DNA of 64,000 nt from NCBI GenBank assembly GCA_017390475.1, contig JAFPBO010000014.1, positions 62,001 to 126,000 of the forward strand, in the 5' to 3' direction. Under the pieces are notes generated by a model. It saw only the letters and a list, made by a program, of their open reading frames with translations, was not told where the DNA came from and made no database searches. A program made the position numbers and the translations under genes. Shown here in pieces: positions 29,030-38,025 of this stretch (within the stretch, counting starts at the first letter, position 1; every line of letters starts with the position of its first letter). This DNA comes from Loktanella sp. (lineage in GTDB: Bacteria > Pseudomonadota > Alphaproteobacteria > Rhodobacterales > Rhodobacteraceae).

Positions 29030-29074
29030 GATCCGCCTTCATTCTTATTTCTTTCAAATACGCGAATCCGACCG

Positions 29075-30328
29075 TCAATGCAGGTTATGCTGCGCGCCGG
29101 TGCCTTCTTCATCCATCAGCCCCACGCCAGTGCGGAACCGGTCCAGCCTGAACCGCGCTGCCGTAGCATGCGGCTGGCCTGTCGCCATCAGATGCGCCAA
29201 GGCAAAGCCAGAGGCCGGAACCGCCTTGAACCCGCCGTAACACCAGCCGCAATCCAGAAACAAACCCTTCGTATCAGTGGTGTCGATGATCGGGCTGCCG
29301 TCAGGCGTCATATCCATGATCCCGCCCCATGACCGCAGCACACGCGCCTTGCCGATCATTGGCATCAGGGTCATCGCCGCCTTCATCACATGCTCGGCCA
29401 TCGGCAGATTGCCCCGCGCTGCGTAAGAGGCATAGAAATCCAGATCACCCCCGAAGACGAGACCGCCCTTGTCCGACTGGCTGATATAGAAATGGCCCAT
29501 GCCGAAACTGACGACATGGTCGATGATTGGCTTCAACCCCTCTGTCACAAAAGCCTGCAGCACATGGCTTTCCACTGGCAAGCGCATCCCGGCAAGGGCG
29601 GCGACCTGCCCTGACCGGCCAGCGGTGACGATGGCGACCTTGCGTGCCTTGATCGCGCCGCGTGTGGTCTGCACGCCAGTGACAGCGCCGTTTTCGATAT
29701 CGATCCCGGTGACTTCGCAGTTCTGGATCAGGTCGACACCGCGCTGGTCTGCCGCACGGGCATAGCCCCAGGCGACGGCATCATGCCGGGCGGTGCCGCC
29801 GCGCGGATGGAACAAACCGCCATAGATCGGGAACCGTCCGTTATCGAAATCAAGATAGGGCAGATGCGCGCGCACCCCTTCGCGGTCGAGCAGGATCGCG
29901 TCGTCACCATGGTTGATCATCGCATTGCCGCGCCGCACGAAAGCATCGCGCTGGCCGTCGGAATGGAACAGGCTGATCACCCCGCGCTGCGACAGCATCA
30001 CGTTGTAATTCAGTTGCTGCGACATCCCTTCCCACAGCTTCAGTGAATGGGAATAGAATTCCTGATTGCCGGGCAGAAAGTAATTGGCGCGCACAATGGT
30101 CGTGTTGCGGCCAATATTACCGCTGCCGATATGGCCCTTTTCCAGCACCGCGATATTGGTCAGCCCATGTTCGCGCGCAAGGTAGTAGGCCGTGGCCAGA
30201 CCATGCCCGCCACCGCCGATGATGATCGCGTCATAGCGGGGTTTCGGGGCCGGGTCGCGCCAAAGGGGTTTCCAGCCGTGCTGGCCGAAAAGCCCTTGTT
30301 TGATGACCTGAAAACCCGAATATCCCAT
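29075..30328 (-). CDS. soxB: Sarcosine oxidase beta subunit
   Basis: Flavin subunit where sarcosine is oxidised; carries FAD and covalent FMN in the family. 417 residues. The dinucleotide fold AIIIGGGGHGLATAYYLA lies near residues 35-52, GSGNIGRNTTIVRANY follows with the flavinylation region in the usual place, and LDCGWCYGGFKAVPASG is near the end. First gene of soxBDAG. The glyA and purU/folD genes often beside such operons are absent here. Confidence 0.95.
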   Translation of the reverse strand: MGYSGFQVIKQGLFGQHGWKPLWRDPAPKPRYDAIIIGGGGHGLATAYYLAREHGLTNIAVLEKGHIGSGNIGRNTTIVRANYFLPGNQEFYSHSLKLWEGMSQQLNYNVMLSQRGVISLFHSDGQRDAFVRRGNAMINHGDDAILLDREGVRAHLPYLDFDNGRFPIYGGLFHPRGGTARHDAVAWGYARAADQRGVDLIQNCEVTGIDIENGAVTGVQTTRGAIKARKVAIVTAGRSGQVAALAGMRLPVESHVLQAFVTEGLKPIIDHVVSFGMGHFYISQSDKGGLVFGGDLDFYASYAARGNLPMAEHVMKAAMTLMPMIGKARVLRSWGGIMDMTPDGSPIIDTTDTKGLFLDCGWCYGGFKAVPASGFALAHLMATGQPHATAARFRLDRFRTGVGLMDEEGTGAQHNLH

Positions 30329-30390
30329 GATCCGCCCTTTGCTGCGCGATCAAAGACTAGACTATTCATGGCGGACCGAAAGGGGCAAAT

Positions 30391-30430
30391 GCGGCGGGTA
30401 AGGTGGATCATGATCCACCTTACCCGCCGC
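30391..30430. repeat. Perfect 40-bp palindrome between gdh and soxB
   Basis: The half GCGGCGGGTAAGGTGGATCA is followed immediately by its exact reverse complement. It begins four bases after the gdh TAA stop and ends 62 bases before the soxB start. Its core repeats the element at 14252-14275. Likely a REP-like element acting as transcription terminator for gdh, or a barrier between the two transcripts. Confidence 0.85.
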
Positions 30431-30434
30431 CCGG

Positions 30435-31874
30435 TTAAAGACCCTTGGCGCGATAGCTGTCAGCGACCTTGCGTATCGACACCAGATAGGCCGCCGTGCG
30501 CAGATCATGCACATCATCACGCCCGTGCCAGACCGCGCGCATCGCCTGATAGGCCGCGCGCATCGTGTCATCGAGGCCAGAGCGCACCAATTCCAGTTCA
30601 TCCGCGCCGCGCAGGTATTTTTCCTTGAAATCCGGCGACAAGGTCCAGCCCAGCCCCTTGTCCGAGGACAGCCGCTCCAATTCATCCACCACCAGCTGGT
30701 GGCGCGATTCTTCCTGTCGGCGCTGCATCCGGCCAAAGCGGATATGCGACAGGTTCTTGACCCATTCGAAATAGGACACCGTCACACCGCCCGCATTGGC
30801 GTACATATCGGGGATGATGACACAGCCCTTTTCACGCAGGATATCATCGGCACCTGCCGTGATCGGACCATTCGCCGCTTCAATGATCAGCGGGGCCTTG
30901 ATCCGCGCGGCGTTGGACAGGTTGATCACAGCCTCCAATGCGGCAGGGATCAGGATATCGCATTCCGCCTCTAGCAGTTTGGCACCATCCGCGTGATGAG
31001 CAGCACCTGGATAGCCCGCAATCCCACCATGTTTGACGATCCAGGCGCGCACCGCTTCGACGTTCAGACCCTTTTCATCGTGCAAAGCGCCGTCACGTTC
31101 GATGATGCCGGTGATCAGCGCGCCGTCTTCCTCGGACAGGAATTTGGCGGCGTGATAGCCGACATTGCCCAGCCCCTGAACGATGATCCGCTTGCCATCC
31201 AGCTTGCCGGTCAGATTGGCCTTCGCGATATCCTCGGGGTAGCGGAAAAATTCGCGCAAGGCATATTGCACGCCGCGGCCAGTCGCCTCGACCCGGCCTG
31301 CGATACCACCCGCATTGGTCGGCTTGCCGGTCACGCAGGCGGCTGCATTGATATCGGTGGTGTTCATCCGGCGGTATTGATCGGCGATCCAGGCCATTTC
31401 CCGCTCGCCCGTGCCCATGTCGGGGGCAGGCACGTTCTGCGCCGGGTGGATCAGATCGCGCTTGATCAGCTCATAGGCGAAGCGGCGGGTGATCAGTTCC
31501 AGCTCATGTTCGTTCCAATCCGCCGGATTGATCCGTAACCCGCCTTTGGAGCCGCCAAAGGGCGCCTCAACCAGCGCGCATTTATAGGTCATCAGCGCCG
31601 CCAGCGCCTCGACCTCGTCCTGATGGACGTTGGGGGCGAAACGGATGCCGCCTTTCACGGGTTCCATATGTTCGGAATGGACCGAGCGGTAGCCGGTGAA
31701 TGTATGCAGCGAACCACGCAGGCGCACGCCAAAACGGACGGTATAGGTGGCGTTACAAACCCTGATCTTTTCCTCAAGGCCGGGGCTGAGGTCCATCAGG
31801 GCCACAGCACGATTGAACATCATGTCGACGGATTCGCGGAAACTAGGTTCAAAGAGGGTATCAGGCTGGGTCAT
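30435..31874 (-). CDS. gdhA: Glutamate dehydrogenase (Glu/Leu/Phe/Val family)
   Basis: Interconverts glutamate and 2-oxoglutarate plus ammonia. 479 residues. The substrate-binding EAPFGGSKGGLRINP, the catalytic region NVPAPDMGTGEREMAW and the Rossmann motif IVQGLGNVGYHAAKFL are complete. AAGGATG precedes the ATG. Cofactor choice (NAD or NADP) cannot be fixed by eye. The 160 bases upstream hold its promoter, with nothing I could define. Confidence 0.92.
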   Translation of the reverse strand: MTQPDTLFEPSFRESVDMMFNRAVALMDLSPGLEEKIRVCNATYTVRFGVRLRGSLHTFTGYRSVHSEHMEPVKGGIRFAPNVHQDEVEALAALMTYKCALVEAPFGGSKGGLRINPADWNEHELELITRRFAYELIKRDLIHPAQNVPAPDMGTGEREMAWIADQYRRMNTTDINAAACVTGKPTNAGGIAGRVEATGRGVQYALREFFRYPEDIAKANLTGKLDGKRIIVQGLGNVGYHAAKFLSEEDGALITGIIERDGALHDEKGLNVEAVRAWIVKHGGIAGYPGAAHHADGAKLLEAECDILIPAALEAVINLSNAARIKAPLIIEAANGPITAGADDILREKGCVIIPDMYANAGGVTVSYFEWVKNLSHIRFGRMQRRQEESRHQLVVDELERLSSDKGLGWTLSPDFKEKYLRGADELELVRSGLDDTMRAAYQAMRAVWHGRDDVHDLRTAAYLVSIRKVADSYRAKGL

Positions 31875-32034
31875 GTCACATCCTTCATTCTAACGTGCCG
31901 GGCCAGACGGCACTGAAACCAGCATAAGAACAACCGCAGCGAATGTGTCGAAAAAATAGGCAGTTTGCAAAATTCGGGCGATTAGCCTGAACGCCATATC
32001 CGGGCCGGGCGAATGATCCGGTTTTCACGCCGGA

Positions 32035-32520
32035 TCAGGCATCGCGGTCCCTGATCCGCAGCGCGATCTGTTCGGCCATGAATTTTGCCTGTCCGGCGGC
32101 GGTCACGCCCCCTACCCCGACACGCTTGCCGATCCGCCACCACAGGCCGGGGGCCCAGCCACGCGGATGACGTTTGGTCAGCACCAAGGTAAAGCCATTT
32201 GCCGGTTTCATCGCCAGCGCGCCGCGATCCACATGGCTGACTTCGTCCAGTCGCGCCAGCAACCTGCCGGCCGTGTCGCGCAATTCCGTTTCAGTCAAGA
32301 CAATGCCAAACTGCGTCGCCCGCCACAGCCGCTCGCCCAGCCACAGGGCAGAACCGCCAAAAGCCAGCAGAAATATCAACCAAGGCAGCGCAGGGGGCTG
32401 CGCAAGCGCGGTATAGATCAAGGCACCACCCAGCAAAAACAGAACCACACAGGCAAAATAGCGGCGCGGCTGCGACGCTTGGACAGAGGCAAAAACACCG
32501 TCGTGATCAGGCTGGAACAT
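32035..32520 (-). CDS. Small membrane protein of unknown function
   Basis: 161 residues. Two hydrophobic helices (YFACVVLFLLGGALIYTAL and LPWLIFLLAFGGSALWLG, about residues 22-60) are followed by a soluble PH-like beta-rich region (TETELRDTAGRLLARLDEVSHVD). The ATG at 32520 has AAGGA seven bases upstream; a longer form would overlap the TetR gene. It lies directly behind that regulator and may be its operon partner. Confidence 0.75.
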   Translation of the reverse strand: MFQPDHDGVFASVQASQPRRYFACVVLFLLGGALIYTALAQPPALPWLIFLLAFGGSALWLGERLWRATQFGIVLTETELRDTAGRLLARLDEVSHVDRGALAMKPANGFTLVLTKRHPRGWAPGLWWRIGKRVGVGGVTAAGQAKFMAEQIALRIRDRDA

Positions 32521-32536
32521 CAAATATCCTTTCGCG

Positions 32537-33124
32537 TCAGCGGCTGACGGATTTTTGCACAAGATCGCAGTAAATATCTTCGATCGCATCCATACCCAGA
32601 CGGCCGCCTTCGCGATACCAATGGCTGAGGCCGGTCAACATCGCAATGATCGCCATTGTTGCCACCCGGGTATCGGGCACGGCAAAGATGCCTTCGGCCA
32701 CACCGTCGCGCAGGATATCTTCTAATGCAGTTTCGTATTGGCGACGCATTGATTCCAAGGTGGCAAAGTTTTCGGGCTCAAGGCTGCGCAATTCCATGTA
32801 AGAGACAAAAACCTCATCCGAGCGGGGCAGATGAAAGCGGATATGAAACCGGGTGAACCCGTCAAGCCGCATGCGTGGATCACCCTCGATCTTCGCGGCA
32901 GCCAGCGCGCCAAGCACGTCATCCATATGCGCCCGCATCAGATCAAACAGCAGGCTTTGTTTATCGGCGGTATAGTTGTACAGCGCACCGGCCTGCACGC
33001 CCACCTCTGCCGCGATCTGGCGCATTGATACGGCGGCAAAGCCGTGCCGTGCGATCAGGCGCAGGGCGGTCTGCTGCACCCTGGGGCCGGTGATATCGGA
33101 ATGAGAACCTTGTTTGCGTGCCAT
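32537..33124 (-). CDS. TetR/AcrR-family transcriptional regulator
   Basis: 195 residues. The N-terminal helix-turn-helix spans residues 14-60 (ALRLIARHGFAAVSMRQIAAEVGVQAGALYNYTADKQSLL). The C-terminal ligand domain resembles the regulator group linked to acyl-CoA or aromatic ligands (RMRLDGFTRFHIRFHL), but the ligand is unknown. A TGAAC..GTTCA palindrome lies 14 bases before its start and could be its own operator. Confidence 0.88.
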   Translation of the reverse strand: MARKQGSHSDITGPRVQQTALRLIARHGFAAVSMRQIAAEVGVQAGALYNYTADKQSLLFDLMRAHMDDVLGALAAAKIEGDPRMRLDGFTRFHIRFHLPRSDEVFVSYMELRSLEPENFATLESMRRQYETALEDILRDGVAEGIFAVPDTRVATMAIIAMLTGLSHWYREGGRLGMDAIEDIYCDLVQKSVSR

Positions 33125-33137
33125 GCCGCCATGTAAC

Positions 33138-33151
33138 TGAACGGATGTTCA
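33138..33151. promoter_or_regulatory. Candidate TetR operator
   Basis: TGAAC-GGAT-GTTCA is a perfect inverted repeat between the divergent TetR gene and the lipoprotein gene. Size and position suit autoregulation by the TetR protein. Confidence 0.4.
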
Positions 33152-33203
33152 AATGAAAAGCCCGACTTGCCGTGATCCGCGCGCCGTGCCTATTGTCTGG
33201 CAC

Positions 33204-33434
33204 ATGCGCTATGCCCTGCCGATCCTGTTTTTGCTTGCTGCCTGCGCGGATATTCCGGCGCTGGACGGCACCCTGTCCGATGCGGCGCGCGCTGCACCTT
33301 ATCCACGGCTGTTGCCGCTGGGTGACACGCCCGCACCGATCACACTGGAAAACAGCGCAATGGATGCGCGCGTCGCCGCCTTGCAACGCCGGGCCGATGC
33401 CTTGCGCCAGATCAATCCCGGCGCGTTGCAGTAG
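33204..33434 (+). CDS. Small lipoprotein of unknown function
   Basis: 76 residues. The signal peptide MRYALPILFLLAAC ends in a lipobox (LLAAC), so the protein is probably anchored by a diacylglycerol Cys. The rest is about 60 residues with a YPRLLPLGD segment and a helical tail (DARVAALQRRADALRQI). The ATG at 33204 is chosen because earlier in-frame starts put a hydrophilic extension before the signal peptide. It stands 54 bases before hom. Confidence 0.65.
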   Translation: MRYALPILFLLAACADIPALDGTLSDAARAAPYPRLLPLGDTPAPITLENSAMDARVAALQRRADALRQINPGALQ

Positions 33435-33488
33435 CCTTGCCTATTCGCTACACCGCGCGGGAAACCCGACACAGATGGATTTGACAGC

Positions 33489-34775
33489 ATGACACAACCT
33501 TTACGGCTCGGCATTGCAGGACTGGGCACCGTCGGTGTGGGTGTCGTGCGGATGATCCAGAAACATGGTGATCTGTTGCAGACCCGGTCTGGCCGCGCCA
33601 TCACGATCAGCGCGGTCAGCGCGCGCAGCCGCGACAAGGATCGCGGCGTCGATCTGTCGGGTTATATCTGGGAGGATGATCCCGTCGCCCTTGCCCGCCG
33701 AGATGATGTCGATGTCTTTGTCGAGGTGATGGGCGGCGAAAACGGCCCTGCCAAGGAATCGACTGAAGCGGCGATTGCGGCAGGCAAGGATGTTGTCAGC
33801 GCCAACAAGGCCTTGCTGGCCGTGCACGGCCACGCCTTGGCACTGGCGGCAGAGGCCTCAGGCAGCGTGATCCGGTTCGAAGCCGCAGTGGCGGGCGGTA
33901 TCCCCGTGGTCAAAGCCTTGACCGAAGGGCTGGCAGGCAATGACATCACCCGGATCATGGGCGTGATGAACGGCAGCTGCAACTACATCCTGACCCGGAT
34001 GGAAAACGCCGGACTGTCCTATCAAGAAGTATTCGACGAGGCCAACGCGCTTGGCTATCTCGAAGCAGATCCCGAACTGGATGTGGGCGGGATTGACGCG
34101 GGGCACAAACTGGCGCTGCTCGCCTCCATCGCCTTTGGCACGCAGGTGGATTTCGGCGCGGTGCAGCTGGAAGGCATCGGCGCGGTCAGCATCGACGACA
34201 TCCATCACGCCGCCGATATGGGGTTCAAGATCAAACTTCTGGGCGTCGCGCAGATGACAGGCCGTGGGCTGGAACAGCGCATGTCGCCCTGTCTGGTGCC
34301 TGATACATCGCCGCTGGGGCAATTGCAGGGCGGCACCAACATGATCGTGCTGGAAGGCGATTATGTCGGCCAGATCGTGCTGCGCGGCGCCGGTGCGGGC
34401 GAAGGCCCCACTGCCAGCGCCGTAATGGGCGATGTGATGGATATCGCCCGCGGCATCCGGATATCAACCTTTGGACAACCGGCGAACACATTGCGACGCG
34501 CGCGCGCAGCACAGGCTGCCGTGCCTGCACCCTATTACCTGCGGATGAAACTGCTCGATAAACCCGGCGCTTTGGCAAAGGTCGCGCGCGCCTTGGGCGA
34601 TGCGGGAATCTCCATCGACCGGATGCGCCAATACGATCATGCCGACACCGCCGCCCCGGTGCTGATCGTGACCCACAAAACGACGCGAACCGCGCTGGAC
34701 GAAGCTTTGGCCGCGTTTCAGGAGACAGGTGTGGTCTATGGCGATCCTGTAGCGATCCGGATCGAGGCGGTTTAG
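33489..34775 (+). CDS. hom: Homoserine dehydrogenase
   Basis: Reduces aspartate semialdehyde to homoserine for threonine and methionine synthesis. 428 residues. NAD(P)-binding GIAGLGTVGVGVV lies near residue 8, the catalytic-domain GVMNGSCNYILTRME and ALGYLEADPELDVGGIDAGHK are complete, and a C-terminal ACT domain (LLDKPGALAKVARALGDAGI) suggests feedback control by threonine. Confidence 0.97.
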   Translation: MTQPLRLGIAGLGTVGVGVVRMIQKHGDLLQTRSGRAITISAVSARSRDKDRGVDLSGYIWEDDPVALARRDDVDVFVEVMGGENGPAKESTEAAIAAGKDVVSANKALLAVHGHALALAAEASGSVIRFEAAVAGGIPVVKALTEGLAGNDITRIMGVMNGSCNYILTRMENAGLSYQEVFDEANALGYLEADPELDVGGIDAGHKLALLASIAFGTQVDFGAVQLEGIGAVSIDDIHHAADMGFKIKLLGVAQMTGRGLEQRMSPCLVPDTSPLGQLQGGTNMIVLEGDYVGQIVLRGAGAGEGPTASAVMGDVMDIARGIRISTFGQPANTLRRARAAQAAVPAPYYLRMKLLDKPGALAKVARALGDAGISIDRMRQYDHADTAAPVLIVTHKTTRTALDEALAAFQETGVVYGDPVAIRIEAV

Positions 34776-34843
34776 CGCAAACAGTCTTGCGGCAGTGACA
34801 CCGACAAGGTTTACGTGACCGGAACCACCAAAGGAATATGCCC

Positions 34844-35809
34844 ATGCCCACGCCTCTTGATTTCAATGACCGCAACCTGTCACTAGGGCTTGCCCGCGTA
34901 TCTGAGGCTGCTGCCATCGCTTGCGCCCCCCTGATCGGGCGCGGTGATGAAAAAGCCGCCGATCAGGCGGCGGTTGATGCGATGCGGACCCAGCTTAACA
35001 AGCTTGATATCGCAGGCGTCGTCGTGATCGGCGAAGGCGAACGCGACGAAGCGCCGATGCTTTTCATCGGCGAAGAAGTCGGCACCGGCAACGGGCCGGG
35101 CGTGGATATCGCGCTGGACCCGTTGGAAGGTACAACGCTGACCGCCAAGGATATGCCCAATGCGCTGGCCGTTATCGCGATGGGGCCGCGCGGGTCGATG
35201 CTGCATGCGCCGGATGTCTATATGGATAAACTGGCCGTCGGCCCTGGGTTTCGCCTCGGCGTTGTGACGCTGGATATGTCGCCATCCGAACGGGTTTCGG
35301 CATTGGCTGCCGCCAAGGGCTGTTCGACCAAAGATATCACCGTCTGTGTACTGGAACGCCCGCGACATGAGGATATGATCACCGAAATCCGCAGCACCGG
35401 TGCTGCGATCCGGCTGATCACCGATGGCGATGTCGCCGGTGTGATGCATTGCGCCGAACCTGACCTGACTGGCATCGACATGTATATGGGTTCCGGCGGC
35501 GCACCCGAAGGCGTGCTCGCGGCGGCAGCGCTGAAATGCATGGGTGGGCAGATTTTCGGCCGACTGATGTTCCGCAACGACGACGAACGCGGTCGCGCCA
35601 CCAAGGCAGGGATCACTAATTTCGACCGCGTCTATACCCGCGATGATATGGTCACCGGCGATGTGATCTTTGCCGCGACGGGGGTAACCGACGGGTCATT
35701 GGTGCCGGGAATCAAGCGTGAAATCGGCTTTGTCACGACGGAAACAATCCTGATGCGGTCCAAAACCGGATCGGTCCGGCGGATGATCTATCGCAACCCG
35801 ACCAAGTAA
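34844..35809 (+). CDS. glpX: Class II fructose-1,6-bisphosphatase
   Basis: Gluconeogenic phosphatase producing fructose 6-phosphate. 321 residues. The metal site is in IALDPLEGTTLTA, with VVIGEGERDEAPML before it and MGSGGAPEGVLAAAAL after. I prefer the ATG at 34844 over the one at 34838 because AAGGAA then has seven bases of spacing. Lies between hom and recJ in the same direction. Confidence 0.95.
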   Translation: MPTPLDFNDRNLSLGLARVSEAAAIACAPLIGRGDEKAADQAAVDAMRTQLNKLDIAGVVVIGEGERDEAPMLFIGEEVGTGNGPGVDIALDPLEGTTLTAKDMPNALAVIAMGPRGSMLHAPDVYMDKLAVGPGFRLGVVTLDMSPSERVSALAAAKGCSTKDITVCVLERPRHEDMITEIRSTGAAIRLITDGDVAGVMHCAEPDLTGIDMYMGSGGAPEGVLAAAALKCMGGQIFGRLMFRNDDERGRATKAGITNFDRVYTRDDMVTGDVIFAATGVTDGSLVPGIKREIGFVTTETILMRSKTGSVRRMIYRNPTK

Positions 35810-35822
35810 GGCGCTGACGCGC

Positions 35823-35846
35823 CGCCTCCGGCGGGAGTATTTTTGG
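35823..35846. repeat. Dispersed intergenic repeat, copy 3
   Basis: Reads CGCC-TCC-GGCG then GGAGTATTTTTGG on the plus strand, 13 bases after the glpX stop. Same orientation relative to the preceding gene as the copies at 12001 and 25281. The short GC stem followed by a T run resembles a weak terminator. Confidence 0.7.
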
Positions 35847-35898
35847 AAAAAAGAAGACGGGCGTGGCGCTGGGGCCGCGCCGCTGGTAGTATGCGGGT

Positions 35899-37659
35899 AT
35901 GAATATACCACAAGATCATGCGTTTTTGGGCGTCACCTCTTCGTTGACGGGCCGTCGTTGGGTTGGCCCCTCTGTGCAAGAGGATCGCGCGGCAGAGGCG
36001 ATGGCGCAGGCGACCAATCTGCCCGCGCCCCTGTGCCGGACATTGGCCCGGCGTCATGTGACGTCGCAACAGGCGGCGCTGTATCTGGCACCGACATTGC
36101 GCGATCTCTTGCCTGACCCGCGCAGCTTGCGCGATATGGAAAAAGCTGCCACACGGTTTCTGGATGCCGTCACCCGGCGACAACGGATCGCGGTTTTCGC
36201 GGATTATGATGTCGATGGCGGTGCCTCCGCCGCCTTGCTGATCGTCTGGCTACGGCAGATGGGCTTGCGGGCGACGCTCTATATCCCCGACCGAATTGAC
36301 GAAGGATACGGACCGAACGATGAAGCTATGGCAGGGCTGGCGGCGGCACATGATCTGATCATCTGCGTGGATTGTGGTACGCTGTCACATGGCCCGATTG
36401 CCGCTGCCAAAGGCGCGGATGTGATCGTGCTGGATCACCACCTTGGCGGCGAAACTCTCCCCGATGCAGCGGCTGTCGTGAACCCGAACCGGCAGGATGA
36501 AAGCGGTGATCTGGCGCATCTTTGTGCCGCCGCTGTCGTGTTCCTGATGCTGGTCGAGGCGAACCGGCAATTGCGGCTGGCGGGCAAGACCGGGCCCGAA
36601 CTGATGGGAATGCTCGATCTGGTGGCGTTGGCGACGGTCGCGGATGTTGCGCCGCTGGTCGGGGTCAATCGTGCCTTTGTCCGCCAGGGCCTGACGGTGA
36701 TGGCACGCCGCGCCCGTCCGGGGCTGACGGCGCTCGCAGATGTGGCGGGACTGGATGCCGCGCCGACATCACATCATCTTGGGTTTCTGCTGGGGCCACG
36801 GGTCAATGCAGGCGGGCGGATCGGCAAGGCCGATCTGGGCGCGCGGCTGTTGGCAACCGATGATGCGTCAGAGGCGCGCGATCTGGCCGATATGCTGGAC
36901 CAGTTGAACACCGAAAGACGCGCGGTGGAACAGGCCGTCCGCGATGTCGCGATTATGCAGGCCGAAACGCGTGGCACCGATGGTCCGCTGGTCTGGGCTG
37001 CAGCAGAAGGCTGGCATCCCGGTGTCGTGGGAATCGTCGCCGCGCGATTGAAAGAGGCGACCAACCGCCCCGCCGTTGTGATCGGGTTCGAGGATGGAAT
37101 CGGCAAAGGCTCTGGCCGGTCGGTATCGGGGATCGATCTGGGAGCTGCGATCCAGCGGCTGGCGCATGAGGGTCTGCTGATCAAAGGCGGCGGGCACAAG
37201 ATGGCTGCAGGTCTCAGCGTGACGCAGGAAAATCTGGAACCGGCGATGGCGCGGCTGGCGGAACTGCTGGACAAACAAGGGGCCGGTGCGCTGGGGCCGG
37301 CCGACCTGCGGCTCGACAGCATCCTGATGCCCGGGGCCGCCAATGTCGATCTGGTGACATTGCTGGATGACGCAGGCCCCTTTGGCGCCGGTGCCCCGGC
37401 CCCGCGCTTTGCCTTTCCCGATTGTCAGATTCTTTTTGTCAAACAAGTCGGTGAAAACCATCTGAAGATCAGCTTTGGTGATGGCCTGGGCGCACGGATC
37501 GATGCGATCTGTTTCGGCGCGATGGACGGGCCATTGGGCCCTGCCCTGCTGCAGCATAACGGCGGGCGGTTCCACCTTGCCGGACGGCTGGAGGTTAATG
37601 TCTGGCAGGGTCGCCAATCCGTCCAACTGCGGCTGGAAGACGCCGCTGCTGCCCACTAA
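35899..37659 (+). CDS. recJ: Single-stranded-DNA-specific exonuclease RecJ
   Basis: 5'-3' exonuclease of recombination and mismatch repair. 586 residues. DHH-family motifs are in place: motif I FADYDVDG with Asp102/Asp104/Asp106, Asp158 in CVDCG, and the DHH at 179-181; the DHHA1 motif GGGHKMAAG lies near residue 435. An OB-fold follows. It ends 74 bases before tRNA-Glu. Confidence 0.95.
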   Translation: MNIPQDHAFLGVTSSLTGRRWVGPSVQEDRAAEAMAQATNLPAPLCRTLARRHVTSQQAALYLAPTLRDLLPDPRSLRDMEKAATRFLDAVTRRQRIAVFADYDVDGGASAALLIVWLRQMGLRATLYIPDRIDEGYGPNDEAMAGLAAAHDLIICVDCGTLSHGPIAAAKGADVIVLDHHLGGETLPDAAAVVNPNRQDESGDLAHLCAAAVVFLMLVEANRQLRLAGKTGPELMGMLDLVALATVADVAPLVGVNRAFVRQGLTVMARRARPGLTALADVAGLDAAPTSHHLGFLLGPRVNAGGRIGKADLGARLLATDDASEARDLADMLDQLNTERRAVEQAVRDVAIMQAETRGTDGPLVWAAAEGWHPGVVGIVAARLKEATNRPAVVIGFEDGIGKGSGRSVSGIDLGAAIQRLAHEGLLIKGGGHKMAAGLSVTQENLEPAMARLAELLDKQGAGALGPADLRLDSILMPGAANVDLVTLLDDAGPFGAGAPAPRFAFPDCQILFVKQVGENHLKISFGDGLGARIDAICFGAMDGPLGPALLQHNGGRFHLAGRLEVNVWQGRQSVQLRLEDAAAAH

Positions 37660-37733
37660 AAAGAAGTCGGAAAAAGCGCAAATACCCCCTTGCGCGCACT
37701 GCGGGCTTTGCCTAAAAGCGCGACACCAGCTGC

Positions 37734-37808
37734 GGTCCCTTCGTCTATCGGTTAGGACGCCAGGTTTTCAACCTGGAAAGAGGGGTTCGATTCCCCTAGG
37801 GACTGCCA
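37734..37808 (+). tRNA. tRNA-Glu (anticodon UUC)
   Basis: 75 bases including an encoded CCA. The acceptor stem GGTCCCT pairs with AGGGACT (G1-U72 wobble as usual for tRNA-Glu). The D stem GTCT/GGAC, anticodon stem CCAGG/CCTGG with loop TTTTCAA (anticodon TTC) and T arm AGGGG-TTCGATT-CCCCT all form. No integrase or duplicated 3' end is seen beside it. Confidence 0.96.
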
Positions 37809-38025
37809 TTGGTTCTATTTTTCCCTGAATTATTATATTTGTGCCTCAATGTTGGGACAGGATTTCTGACTGGCGGGCGTCTGTAGGATCGCAGGCGTTT
37901 CAGATGCGCCAGGCCACAATCTGTCAGCGTTGCGCTGGTCGCGTCACCCTGTGCCGGGCGTTTCTGCGTGATGACAATTGGCAAGCCTGCTAGATTCACC
38001 GCGCCGCCCCGCAAATCACCGCGTG

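Noticed and set aside
37734-37808. tRNA-Glu as an integration site for an island containing the amide operon
   Set aside because: No integrase, no duplicated tRNA 3' end and no change in base composition is visible on either side.
37810-38025. Possible small gene between tRNA-Glu and the ATPase gene
   Set aside because: A 72-codon minus-strand frame begins inside the tRNA and has no recognisable product; I see nothing functional in the gap.
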